Source: Anadara kagoshimensis (lineage: Eukaryota > Mollusca > Bivalvia > Arcoida > Arcidae). Taken from it: DNA of 64,000 nt. Shown here in pieces: positions 11,345-23,451 of the stretch. The notes beneath the pieces were generated by a model. That model was not told the DNA's origin. It searched no databases and saw only the letters and a program-made list of their open reading frames with translations. Position 1 is the stretch's first letter. Each line of letters opens with the position of its first letter. The stretch lies in the NCBI GenBank assembly GCA_021292105.1, contig CM037874.1:27163083-27227082 (forward strand), written 5' to 3'. A program made the position numbers and the translations under genes.

Positions 11345-13442
11345 TTCATATGTCTATGGTTCCATTTCTTAACTAGAAACGTCTTGGCTTCTTTACTTAG
11401 GAACCGCAATTACATAAAAGATGGAGAATTTAGGATCGGTACATTGATTTGAATAATTAATTAATCATAATTCTTTATTTTTGTTTATTTTATTGATTTT
11501 AGTTATTTAATTTAGGCGATTAGAAAATTAATGACCATTGTAAAATATCGACTGGCATAAAATCGTGACGATTGTACTGAAATGGTCAAGGTTGCATTTG
11601 CTGTAAGCCCTTGTTCAGTGTTTCATAAGATTTCCCTAATTAAATATTTATGTTCACAAGCTTTTAATGGAATGGTCAGGTGTGAATACATGCGTAAACT
11701 TCACTTTTCTCCTTTGACACCGGCACAATTTGGTATGGTGGCTTATTTGTGCAATTTCTCTTTTCGTTTGTTCGCCTTCAAAACGGAAAAGTGCAAACTT
11801 TAACTTGAAATAAAGCTTAATTCAAACACAAAAAGCACCAATCAAACAAGAAAACGTGAGTTTGGTGCCACGCAACATCGGATGTTGAATGAAAATTTCG
11901 CGTTGGCTCTTTTTCGCGAAATGACACAAATCATCCACCATATTTTGGTGATGAAGACATCTGGTTGATGTCGATTAAACATTGTGTCTGGTATGGTCGT
12001 TCGTAATCCGAAAGGGAATATGAAATTGAAGTACATTATTATAAACAATTTATTTCACTCTCTCTGCACTGCATGTATTAGATGATGACTGTCCTCATTC
12101 TGAAGGTCTTTTGATGAAAATGTCAAAACTGAAAACGCTATGTGTTAATGTTTACCTTTTTTTATTTAGTGAAGATATAACCATTTGAAGCAATTTTAAG
12201 ATATTTTGAAAATTATACGCAACAAAAACGCGTAACCCAATTTGCGACAAAATACTCACGAAATGTTTATGAATATCTATGGCCTTAGTTACAAAATTTG
12301 GTCTGGCCTAAAAGCGTACATATTGCAAAATTCTGACGCTGCTTGATTATCTAATAGATTTATGTCCCTTTTAACGTAGATATCTTTATTCAATATTGGG
12401 CAGAATTTAACTTAAATTTTACGTGCATTTGTTATGAGTTGTTATTGTATTGTCACCTCGATAGAGGATTGTTTGCCGAGGTGATAGCCGATACTGACAT
12501 TGCTTATCGAGATATTGATAGTCAAACCTACCTATCAAGGCCACCCTATGGAGTTATTAAAAGTGTCCTTTATAGCCAGGTCCTCTTATATACAGGTTAA
12601 AAAAATATGAATACAGAGCATTTGGGGTAAAATGTTACCGACCTCTATAAGCAGTTTGTCCTTATATAGAGGTGGCAAATAATTTTTTGTTTTAATTTAA
12701 TAAAATTCTAAATTTTAACTCGGGTAATAACGGTTATTATCTGAAAAAAACCGAATCAGACGATTCCATTGGGCTCGGGATACCTTAACACAGGTTTGAC
12801 TGTAATAATTTGGTATTTAGCACTTGCAAACTAAACGTGAACTCTGGTTAGGTGAAGTACATGTACTATAGTTTTAGATATAACCCACCGTGCTGATCAA
12901 TTAGTAACTGAGTAAATATCTTATTTGAATTGTTTAACAAAGTCATTGATTATTTTACCATTTATTTGATTTACAAGATTTAATTGTGGACTGTGTCTCT
13001 GATTATTTCTAATCATAATTAATGAGTATTGGAGATTTGGGGATGAAAAACACAAGACCCAATAATAGTTTTTTTTTCTATGTTCATCCATATTTGGAGT
13101 AGAATAGCTATGAAACTAAACAGAAAAATTATTTTAGAATCGATGTATATGCTTCAGAACTCTTAAAAGCATTTAGTGCTGGGGAATACGTGTATAATAT
13201 ATATAGCCCTAGTTTGACATTTATTTCGTAACTTAAATTTCCCTAAGTTAAATTTAACAACTTTAGGACAACATATTTTGGAAGTACAATATACAAATAT
13301 TATAAACTTGAAGTCTTCATAATGACATCATAAAATCTAGGAAATTTTGTAAGATTTCAAATTTGCCAGAGTTTGGAAAGTTGTGGAAAATCTTAGTTAA
13401 GAAATGATTGTGAAACCTTGCAACGGACCGAGCTTGAGCTTG

Positions 13443-13476
<34 letters not shown>

Positions 13477-13701
13477 TACACAGTATCAAATTGGGACTAA
13501 GCATGTTCTACACCTGATATAATGTCTCGATACAAAGAATCATAAAGTTAAAACAATATATGTACAACAAAACAACATTTTACAAATTATGTTCTTTGTG
13601 GTTAAGAAGTATTCGGAAGTTCCAGTTGTATCTTACGGCGGTAATAATCTCCAAGTTGAATTTGTAGCTGTTGTAATGCGTTAATTAAGCGCAATATGCC
13701 A

Positions 13702-13752
<51 letters not shown>

Positions 13753-13840
13753 CTTTATTGCAAAAAAGCTATATGTAGCTTGTAGCACAAAACGAAATAT
13801 TTTACTATGATAGCGGTAGAATACAATAACATAATATCTA
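11345..13840. other. No gene seen between PAN/Gly-rich gene and mariner
   Basis: Short frames near 11582-11803 and 11842-12048 have no supporting splice sites or family motifs. The stretch holds a truncated family P MITE (about 13216-13420), a (GT)n run at 13445-13474 and an (AAT)n run at 13706-13752. Confidence 0.5.
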
Positions 13841-13842
13841 TA

Positions 13843-15138
13843 CGAGGGGAGGTCAAAAAGTTCATAGAACGACATATATATATTGCCGAAACAAACCATA
13901 CATTTTATTATTATTTTTCAATATAGTCCCCATTTACCCCAATGCACTTAGCCCACTTTTCTTTCAGACTGTCTATACCTTTGAAATAGAAGTCTTCGGT
14001 TTGGTCCTGAAACCATGCCTCTGTGGCAGCCTTAAGTCCATTATCCTCAGGAAATCTGATTCCCCGTAAATGGGATTTCAAATTTCTAAATGGGAAATAA
14101 TCACTGGGTGTCAAATCGGGACTATAGGATGGGTGATTAAGTTGTTCGGACTTGCATACACGAATCGCTACTTGTGCAATGCTTGACTTGTGCACAGGAG
14201 CATTGTCGTAAAGAAGCAATACCCCTCGGCTCAATTGCAACTCCCCCTCCTTTTTAATTTAATAGTAGCTTTCAGCTGCTTCATTAGATCAGCATAGTAA
14301 GCCCCAGTGATAGAGATTCCAGCAGGTTTATAATTGATTGACAGAACGCCCTTAGAATCCCAAAACACAGTGGCCATGACTTTGCCAGCTGATGGTTGGG
14401 TTTTGAGTTTCTTTGGTGGGGGTGAGCCAGGGTGCTTCTAATGCATGGACTCTTTTTTTGGTTTCTGGGTCCCAATGATGATCCATGTTTCATCACCAGT
14501 TACTTAACGTAAATGGAAGCTCTCCGGGTTATCATTATAAATGGCAAGAAGCTCCCGACTTGATTGGAGTCTTTTGAAGCGATCCTGCACATTAAGGTTT
14601 CTTGGGACCCATCTTGCGGATACTTTTGACATCCCAAGATGCCCGTAGATAACCGTGTATACACTTCCATTTGAAATGTCACACTCCCTAACTATGTCAT
14701 CAATCGACGATCATTCATGATAAGTGTCTCCACAGACGTCACAATTTCCTTTGTGATGGCAACAGCTGACCGACTTGACCGTGGGTCATCCTTCAGTGAG
14801 GTGCGCCCACGTTTAAATTCAGCTGACCATTTTGCAAGTGTGGAATAGGCAGGACCAGTGTCACCGTACACCTCGGCCATTCGTCGGCGAATTTCTTTGG
14901 CATTTGATACCTCTACTGTGAGGAACTTTATTACTGCCCTAAACTCAACATTTTGATTTTCCATCATTGCTTGATGGTCATCAACTTTGAATGCTTTTGA
15001 GAATTACACAAATAGGTTGTGACAAATAAACTTGATATGTTTAAATTGGCGGAATGTTGTGTTGTCTAAATAAGTAAAGAAAATGTGTGTTACGCTTGAC
15101 TGAATACGCTGTTCTATTAACTTTCTGACTTCCCCTCG
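13843..15138 (-). mobile_element. mariner transposon (Tc1/mariner superfamily), full-length but decayed
   Basis: The ends are inverted copies: CGAGGGGAGGTCAAAAAGTT on the left and the reverse complement of CGAGGGGAAGTCAGAAAGTT on the right. Each is bounded by TA (13841-13842 and 15139-15140), the expected target duplication. The length of about 1.3 kb and a single minus-strand transposase are typical of the family. Confidence 0.92.
13911..14967 (-). pseudogene. mariner transposase, frameshifted
   Basis: The coding region is read in four pieces in different frames (14967-14692, 14682-14500, 14496-14284, 14240-13911). The start MMENQNVEFRAVIKFL and the helix-turn-helix part (AEVYGDTGPAYSTLAKW) are intact. 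The C-terminal piece has the second and third catalytic Asp in YDNAPVHKS and YSPDLTPSDY, separated by 34 residues, the D34D spacing of mariner. Frame breaks make it inactive as written. The element lies between the PAN/Gly-rich gene and the FABP gene. Confidence 0.9.
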
Positions 15139-15177
15139 TACGTAGGCAATGGACAATATACCGGTACCGTGTATTAA

Positions 15178-16157
15178 GGGTCATTTAAGTAGGAAAATTC
15201 AAGTGAAAACCATTTGGTTGAAAAGCGTGAAAGAGGGGTATAATTATGAAATTACCTACACAAGTGTGAAGATTTATAAATAAAAATAAAATAGGAATTG
15301 ATAATTTAAGAGTTTATAAAATATTTATTGCATTTTTTAAAGAAAATTGTGCAAAAATACACGTGTTGGGGAAAAAAGCTTACACCTTGTATAATGAATT
15401 AATTTAAAAAAATGAAAAGATATTAAGATAGTCAACGTCATAGAGCAGTGCAAAGGGGGCAGAGTTTGTTAAAGAAATACGAGGTTTTTGAAAACTCGAC
15501 AATTTATGGTGGAGGTTTTCTATGATTTGTTTGTCTTTCAAAAATGCGTGTACCAGGCGTGATAGTTCATATTCTAAGGCTACCAACGATCCAAGGGAAG
15601 ATTATAAAAGCTAAGCTTGTATATTACTTGATTATTGTTGAGGCATATTCGGCTTTATATAGTTCACTATTGTTGAAACAAAACAATATTCACCTCAATT
15701 CAAATAGAACAGTATTGTGTGACCGTGCACTTTTAGTGACTTGCTTTATTTTGGATTATCAGTGGCCTTAGAATATTAATATCACGCCTAGTACACGCAT
15801 TTTTTAAAGGAAAATAAATCGTAGATAACCTCAACCGTAAATTGTCGAGTTTTCAAAAACCTCGTATATCTTTAACAAACTTTGCACTGCTCTATGACGT
15901 TGACTATCTTAATATCCTTTCATTTTTTAAAATTAATTCGTTATACAAGGTGTAAGCTTTTTCCCCCAACACGTGTATTTTTGCACAATTTTCTTTAAAA
16001 AATGCAATAAATATTTTATAAACTCTTAAATTATCAATTTCTATTTTATTTTTATTTATAAATCTTCACACTTGTGTAGGTAATTTCATAATTATACCCC
16101 TCTTTCACGCTTTTTAAACAAATGGTTTTTATTTTAATTTTCCTACTTAGATGACCC
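15178..16157. mobile_element. Long-armed foldback element, TTAA at both ends
   Basis: The arms at 15174-15580 and 15765-16162 are inverted copies for about 400 bp. The outer ends read GGGTCATTTAAGTAGGAAAA and the reverse complement of GGGTCATCTAAGTAGGAAAA. The inner ends are TTCTAAGGC and GCCTTAGAA. A unique loop of about 184 bp lies between. TTAA flanks both ends (15174-15177, 16158-16161). No transposase is visible; it is probably a non-autonomous DNA transposon. Confidence 0.85.
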
Positions 16158-16499
16158 TTAAATATATAACAGTAGCCTGTTGCATAGTAATCTACTATAA
16201 AGTGTTCAAATCAATGTTACTCAGTACCTGTTTCGTTATGTTCTTTGTATCAATTACGTGACGTACTTATATAGATCAATTTGTGTACTTTTCACAAGTA
16301 TATGATATTATATATGGCTTAGAGGTAAGAACAACAACTTTCTCAAAACTTTAAAATTCACACATTTTCTTAGCACCAAAGGTCACTGCTTTTTCATATA
16401 CTCCGGTTTCACCTTAAATGGGAGTAGAAAATATTCACTCGGGGTTAAAGTACTGTTCTGTATACAAAAATACCATTCCAATATTTGGTATTCTTGTTT

Positions 16500-16850
16500 C
16501 GCATAGAAATTAAACAATAAATCCCGAGGTGTTAGCGTGCAATAAGTGCCCATATTTGCACGCTAACAATGTTCCAGTCTGAGGTTTCCCGAATCATTTT
16601 TGATATTGCACACTTTGTCACATGACGCTGTCATTTATGACGTCATACGATTTTTGTCGACGTCATCACTGCGTTGTTGTCATATTGCAGAACTAGTGTA
16701 ATATTTATGTATTATACGAAAAAATTGTATTTTAGATGAAATACTTGACGGAAGTAAACAAAATTTATTTTGCTAATAAAAGGGTTATTGAACTGATATT
16801 GTGAAATATCAGTTCATAACCCTATACAAATGAATAACAAAACTTTGTCA
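16500..16850. repeat. Hairpin and CRE-bearing repeat module
   Basis: A perfect 12-bp stem GTTAGCGTGCAA / TTGCACGCTAAC lies at about 16532-16568. It is followed by TGACGTCA at 16638-16645 and a second ACGTCAT, then the inverted pair GGGTTATTGAACTGATATT / AATATCAGTTCATAACCC (about 16782-16823). No gene is seen. Confidence 0.55.
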
Positions 16851-16957
16851 GATTTAGATCAATCATTGAAGGTTAGAAATCGATAGTACACACGTAGTAT
16901 TATTGATTATAACAAGGACTTCGCCGAACAATAATCTGCAAGCTTGAAAGCGATTTG

Positions 16958-17218
16958 AGGTCGGTTTCACAATCATTCCTTATATTAACTAAGATTTTCC
17001 TTAACTTAAATGTAACAAATTTTGTCAATCTTTTTTAGAACTATGAATAAATATTTTGTCGGAACTAAATGCAGATGTCATAAGCTTGATAGAATTTTTA
17101 AAATGACACCTTAAATTCCCAATATAATATATTAACAATTAACAAAATTATAAAGGTTTTAAGGCTAAATTTAATTTAAGGAAAACTTTAGTTAAGAAAT
17201 GATTGTGAAACTGGGGTC
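16958..17218. mobile_element. Palindromic MITE family P, copy
   Basis: GGTTTCACAATCATTCCTTA on the left faces TAAGAAATGATTGTGAAACT on the right. Most of the element folds on itself. Confidence 0.8.
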
Positions 17219-17445
17219 TGTTGGTATAAATTAGTGCTATTTTAGGAATGTCCGAAGTTCAAATCACGATTTGGTCGATGCTATATAATGTATACTTGGC
17301 TTTATGAAGAACAACTGCGCCAGGAAATTAGAACGCACAACATGCGATTCACACGCGCTTATGAACTAAATAAGGAAACAAAACAAAAATCTTATTAACA
17401 ATAAATAATGTCAAATAGACGTTATTATGCCGTACAGACCTGTCA

Positions 17446-17644
17446 AAAGTTTACAACTGAAGATGAATCGAAGCTCGGTAGCCGCGTGGTGGACGAGATC
17501 TTGTTAGCTAGCAGGGGAAAAATTGCCCAGAGATAGACAGCTGCTGATGAAAAGCAGACGAGATATAGCTAATATAACTAGAAGCTGAAAGGAGCAGCCG
17601 ATTCAGCACTAATTTATTGGCTGGGTGTTAAACTTTCGACAGGT
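17446..17644. mobile_element. MITE family Q (GACCTGTCGAAAG ends)
   Basis: Ends GACCTGTCAAAAGTTTA and TAAACTTTCGACAGGTC are inverted. Length is about 200 bp and no coding capacity is seen. The element lies about 320 bp upstream of the FABP TATA box. Confidence 0.75.
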
Positions 17645-17962
17645 CCGTAATGTACGTTTCAAAGACCACTCGAATAAATCTGTCTTTGCTATATGCAGGT
17701 GTCCACTGAATCACAGCTTCGGACTTAAAATTACAGTTAAAATGTAAGAGCTTCACTGTCAGTAATTAGGACTGTTTGATCATGAATAAATTATGTATAT
17801 GCAACCGAGGCTTACGTTGCTAACACACATATCGATGAATGAAAACCTAACAGCATATTATCGATTTTATATAGAACTTGTTTTTCAAAAAACGAAAAAA
17901 ACTGAATACAGAGTCAATAAGAAATATATTTGGTGTCAATAAATGGACCGGATCAATAAACC

Positions 17963-17970
17963 TTTATATA
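17963..17970 (+). promoter_or_regulatory. Probable TATA box of the FABP gene
   Basis: TTTATATA begins 76 bp upstream of the FABP start codon, a plausible place for a core promoter with a 5' UTR of about 40-50 nt. The same box and spacing recur at 19500, which supports it as a real promoter module. Confidence 0.6.
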
Positions 17971-18038
17971 GGAAGGTCGAGACTGAATAGTGCATCACTT
18001 GAAGGTTTATTTGAGGCAGTAACACTAAAAAAATCATC

Positions 18039-18123
18039 ATGTCTGAATCCGATCTGAAACCGTTTGAAGGAAAATGGGAGAATTATAAAGACGAGAACCT
18101 TGTCGACACTCTAGAAGCAATGG
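18039..18123 (+). CDS. FABP exon 1
   Basis: ATG plus 27 codons and one base, donor G|GTTTGT. It starts MSESDLKPFEGKW; the F-x-G-x-W motif is diagnostic of the family. Confidence 0.9.
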
Positions 18124-21100
18124 GTTTGTATTATAAAGCATAATAATTTGTTCTGTTTTTCAGGTCGGTTTTGCTGTACATTTGTTACAGTATCAATATA
18201 TAAGAGACCTCTATTACGGTTCTGTTGTAATGGTCTGCTAAGTGACCTACAGGCCACATATAGATGTCACCCTGACAATCATCATTCTGCGTTTATGGGT
18301 CAGTTTGTATTACATATATTTTTTGTTGTTCCAGCTCGTTATTGACCATACTTGATCAAGTTGTCATGTTATAATCTTTGAATATTTCTTATATTGGAAA
18401 TTTTAGAATTTTTCATTCTGAAAATTAAAAAGAAATAATACGAAAAAATTCGAAACCAATTGAGACATTAAAATCTATTGTATGTTTAAATATGGACGAT
18501 AAAGGATAGGGACAACGGTTTTTGTCTTGTTATTTCAAACGGGGTTATAATAAATCGGTTAGTTGTAGAGTATTCGCTTCACATGTGAGATGTCGGGAGT
18601 TTGAATCCTGGACGGGTCTGAACAAGTCAGGCAGTATTTTTTCACCAATCATTCGACATTTTGAAAAAAAAGTCACGGGTTCTACGGATGAGATCATAAA
18701 ACCCGATAAAATCCTCCCTGAATTGTTCTGAGCACACTGCAACGTGTGAATTGTGAAATGATTTCTTGCTTTGACGTAAAATCATTTCAATCGATCAACG
18801 GATCCTTTTGTATTAATAAGAAAATGGAGTGAAGTAATTCTGTTAACACTCTAGTCAAATAATTTTACTTATAGAGAGGCGGTCAGCTCTTGAATGATAC
18901 TGGAAACCAGAACTTGTACGACTGGGGCTATCTTTATTTTCCACATTTTAGCTAAACATCGGTCTTTAATGATATCAAGCTTTTTGAGGGACCTTCATGA
19001 TCAAATGTTCTAAAGCGCACATTTATGGAATACAGCGATTTAATGCGACTAGTCCGAATCTCTACCGTAGACTCTTGTGTGAGACAGTTTTTGTCAGTTG
19101 GCGATATTTTTATTTTTATTTGTATACTAAATTACACAAAGTTCAACACAAAAAATATACACCATGTATATGTACACATGTACACTATATATTTTTTATA
19201 ATTAATTCTAACAGTAATTGTAATAATGTATAAAAGTTTCAAATTGTAAGGCGCATTTTAAATATGTTAAACCATGTATTGTTAACACTTGCAGAAAATT
19301 AAATATAGATTGAATTGTAAATATACGCATAGTACTTTGAATATAATCGTTATTTGACGTCTGACTCTAATGCTATAACGGGAAAACTGGATACAATGCC
19401 ACAAAGAAAGAAAATCTGTGTCAAAATATGGAACTCTATTATAATGGAAAAACTGAATACAGATAGTCTGTGTCAAAATATGGAACGAATTAGTCTGCTT
19501 TTATATAGGAAAGTCGGGACTGAACAATACATAACTTCAAGTTAGGTTTGTTTTAAGGAGTAACACACAAAAAACATGATTTCTAAATTTTCATTTTGTC
19601 AGTTCGCTTTCTGAATGTCAGTGATTTTTCTGGGCATTCTGTCTCCCTCCACCGTTCGGAATTGCCTGAACTGACCGCCTCGATATAAGTGAAAAATTAT
19701 TGACTGGGCCGTTAAGCACCAGTTAAAACAATAATAATCTAGATGACGTAGTTGGGGTGACATATAATGTTTACGCCACTACGCAACGTTTTTGACATGA
19801 CAACTATTTAACAATTTTTTTATGAAATTCCACAGGAACAGTCTTTGAGTGAAATAGATGCGATTGGCTTTTTGTGGTTTAATCATGCACATACATGTAG
19901 TGAGGGCTACATAGGTTTATATAAGGTGTCCAAAGCCCAGAAAGTGACTTTTTTGTTTTTAATCTGCCAAGTTTTATCATGCACAAAGTTTGAAATCAAA
20001 TAGCAATAAAAAGTGTCCAAACCTAGAAAATGACATCTTTTGTTTTTATCCTGCCAATTTTCATCATGCAGAAAGTTTGAACTCAATTGGCAATAAAAGG
20101 TGTCCAAACCTAGAAAATAACTTCTTTTGTTTTTATCCTGCCAATTTTCGTCATGCACAAAGTTTGAACTCAAATGGCAACAAAAATTGTCTTATGTTCT
20201 TAAATCTTTACTATACAAATTTCAAACTAAGTATGTGAATAGTACTGGCTAGTGTCAAGTAGTTTGAGGGGGGTATAGGAATCACCATGTCTGTCTGCCC
20301 ATCTGTCCGTGTAAAATCGTGTCCGGGCCATATCTCACCAATGCTTTGGAGGACTCTCATGAAACTTTACATGAATAATTTTCATGGTCCAAAGGTGTGT
20401 CATGACCTTGAACCAACATCATATCAAAAAGGTCAAGGTCGCAGGAAAAGTTTAAATGTTGGGGTGGGGGTATTTGGCTCTCAAGAGACAGTTCTAGTTA
20501 ATTTAAGCACATCTTTGCATTATACATTTCAGGTATAGGGTTGATTAAGAGACAAGCTGCGTCAAAAATGAAACCGACACTGATAATTAAGGTAAATGGA
20601 ACCACCATTACAATTACAAGGAAACTTCCGGTGAAGGAATTTACACAATCAACAACGCTTGGTGAAACTGCGGAGAAAGAAACAGCGGAAGGTGACAAGG
20701 TTCAGGTAAAAATAATTAATATAAATATTCTTACCAAAATCATAAGTGATCAGGGAATTGATTTTTAAGCATTATATATATATATATATATATATACATG
20801 TGTATGTAAAAAGAGTAAAGGTTGGGCACTTCATATTTTAATGAAATTTCACCCGGCTAGGGAATTCCTTCCGAAAAAATAACATAAACCAGACCGACCA
20901 GTTAAAATTGCTCATACTCCTTCAGAAAAATGTTTATTTTCAATGAAAAATCACCCTTCAACCCATCCGACCTATTCTTCGGGAGTACTCCATTGTTGAA
21001 AGTTCACATGTTTAACTAAATATTTCATGTCATATACTCGGATTGTAATTTGAATATGGTCTGGTGCGTTTGTTTTTGATTATCCCATAAATATTTTTGC

Positions 21101-23315
21101 TGTGTGTTTGAACTGAGTAGCGCAGTTTTAAAATGTACAGGGGATTGCAGCATGGTCATATATGCCTGTAATCTCTAGTGGCTAATTGGTTCAGGGTTCA
21201 GTTTGGGTTTTGTAAATCATTGAGCCCAAGATTCCTCGCTGGTGCTGATTTATTTTATCCACCTCCATTGACGAGTTCAATTTCATTATAACTCGAAACA
21301 CCCTTTGGCTCTTTAAGTGTTTCTTACTTTCCTAGGGGTAGTCTAGGTGTTAAACTTAATTTGCCAGTTTTCAGTTTTTTGCTTTGCTTTTTTAAATGTG
21401 ATTTGTGTTAAATAATGACAACCAGTTTACTATATGGCATGTAGGACGTCAACCTTTTATTTCAACATACAAATAGAAACCGATACGGGCTATGCAAATC
21501 CGGAATGTATACACAATTTGCTTGATTTAAACATGGTCAATTTCGACATTGGTACAAACATTTTATCATCACATTTACATTTGATCATTGTCGGTTTGTT
21601 ACATTTTGTTCCCACCATGATTAACAATACATGTTTCTTTTTTGACATTTCAGAATACCACAACGTTTGAAGGAGGGAAGTTGGTAGCGAAAAATAAGCC
21701 ATTGGGTGGAGACCGTAAACCGTTCACTGTCACACAAGAGGTTAAAGGTGACCAACTGATAATGGTAATTGTTTCAATCCGATAGCATCGGATTATTAGA
21801 GATAGTTTTCCTAACAGAAAAACAACAGCTACTTTTAATTAACGACCTTGAACTAACATTACAAACTAAAACACAAAACGGACGCGGAATCCGGAAAGAA
21901 TACGAACACGATTACTAAACAGTAATACATAATAAAGTGCTTATTTAGAGTGGAACGGTTGAACGATGATAATTCGCGCCTCGGTCAAGATCATTTCACT
22001 TTTACGGTTGTCATCACAATATCGTTGTCTGTATTCAAAATTATGCTGAATATCTTTGACGTCCTATAGTTCCATGTCTCTTTTATTCTTAATTTTGTTG
22101 TCAAACGCTGTGGATGTAGCTAGCTAGAGAGAAGGTTCTTATCCTTTCGGATCACCCAGTCTCACTTACCCGTTTTAGTGCACGTTTCAGTTGGCTGTTT
22201 CTGCTATCGCTTTGTTATTTTGTCTTACAAGATAAATGTAAACACTAGTTCCTGCAATTATTTAATCAAAAACAAACATACTAATCCATGTTCAAATCAC
22301 AATAATCCAGAAGCAAAGTAAAAACAAACATACTAACCCATGTCCAAATCACAATCCAGAAGCAAAGTAAAGACTTTGAAACTGACAAGAAAGGTTAAAC
22401 ACGTAAAGTTCCACCAAGGAAGTGAGGCCGGGTACTCCGGAAAGGTAAGCACCTCATGTTTAGCTAGCTGCACCCGTCACGTGTGTAATCAATTGTTCAA
22501 GACATTCGACTAAAATTTGTCAGTTCGTTGCCGACAGTAGGTGGTTTTAGGGTACTCCGGTTTCCTTCACCATCCCAGAAGGGTCTTGACTGAGACGTAC
22601 AATCATTACTCTACTTCAGTCTTACAATCTCCGGGACCACTCCGGTAGCTCAGTTGGTAGATTGCTCTCTCCGTATGAAGGAGGTCATGGGTTCGAACCC
22701 CGACCGGGTCTGACCCAAGACTTGAGAGTGGGTAGTGCCTGATTTTGGCCAGTTGGCATTGTGAAATAAAAGCCTTGGTTCTTTCAGATGTGAACTAAAA
22801 CTAAAGGAGGTCCCGTGTCACGCGGTAGGCTTAGCACGAAAAAGAACACTGTTGCAGAATGCAATCAGCGGAACGATCAGCACCTTCGCCTATAGCTGGC
22901 GATGTCTCGATATAAGTGAAATATTCTTGACTTGGTTGTTGAATATTATTGCTCTATTCCACACATACAGTTTCTGTTTTTATTGATACTGCAATCTTCT
23001 ATAGTAGTGTATAAAATCAAGAAAAGCCGAATTTCTTCGTAATCTTAACAAAGCACTGTAACTTTGGAACTAACCTAGTATGCAAAATTGCTCTGTTGCA
23101 TACAATACGATCTCCCATAAACTATGTTAACTTTATCTATTGGATTTCAAAACCAGAAAGAGTTTGAAGTCTTGAGGGTGATGACAAGTGTCTGCCAAAC
23201 CGTCAGCCGGTATCATTTTTACAAACGCAAAACTAAAGATTTTGAATGCATTATTTCATTATCATTCAAATCATTCAAGGGTAGCACATGACAAAACAGT
23301 ACAAACTTAATATAA

Positions 23316-23354
<39 letters not shown>

Positions 23355-23357
23355 ACA

Positions 23358-23451
<94 letters not shown>

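Noticed and set aside
22635-22710. tRNA gene
   Set aside because: A and B boxes are present, but the sequence continues into the SINE body and tail shared by several copies, so it is a SINE head.
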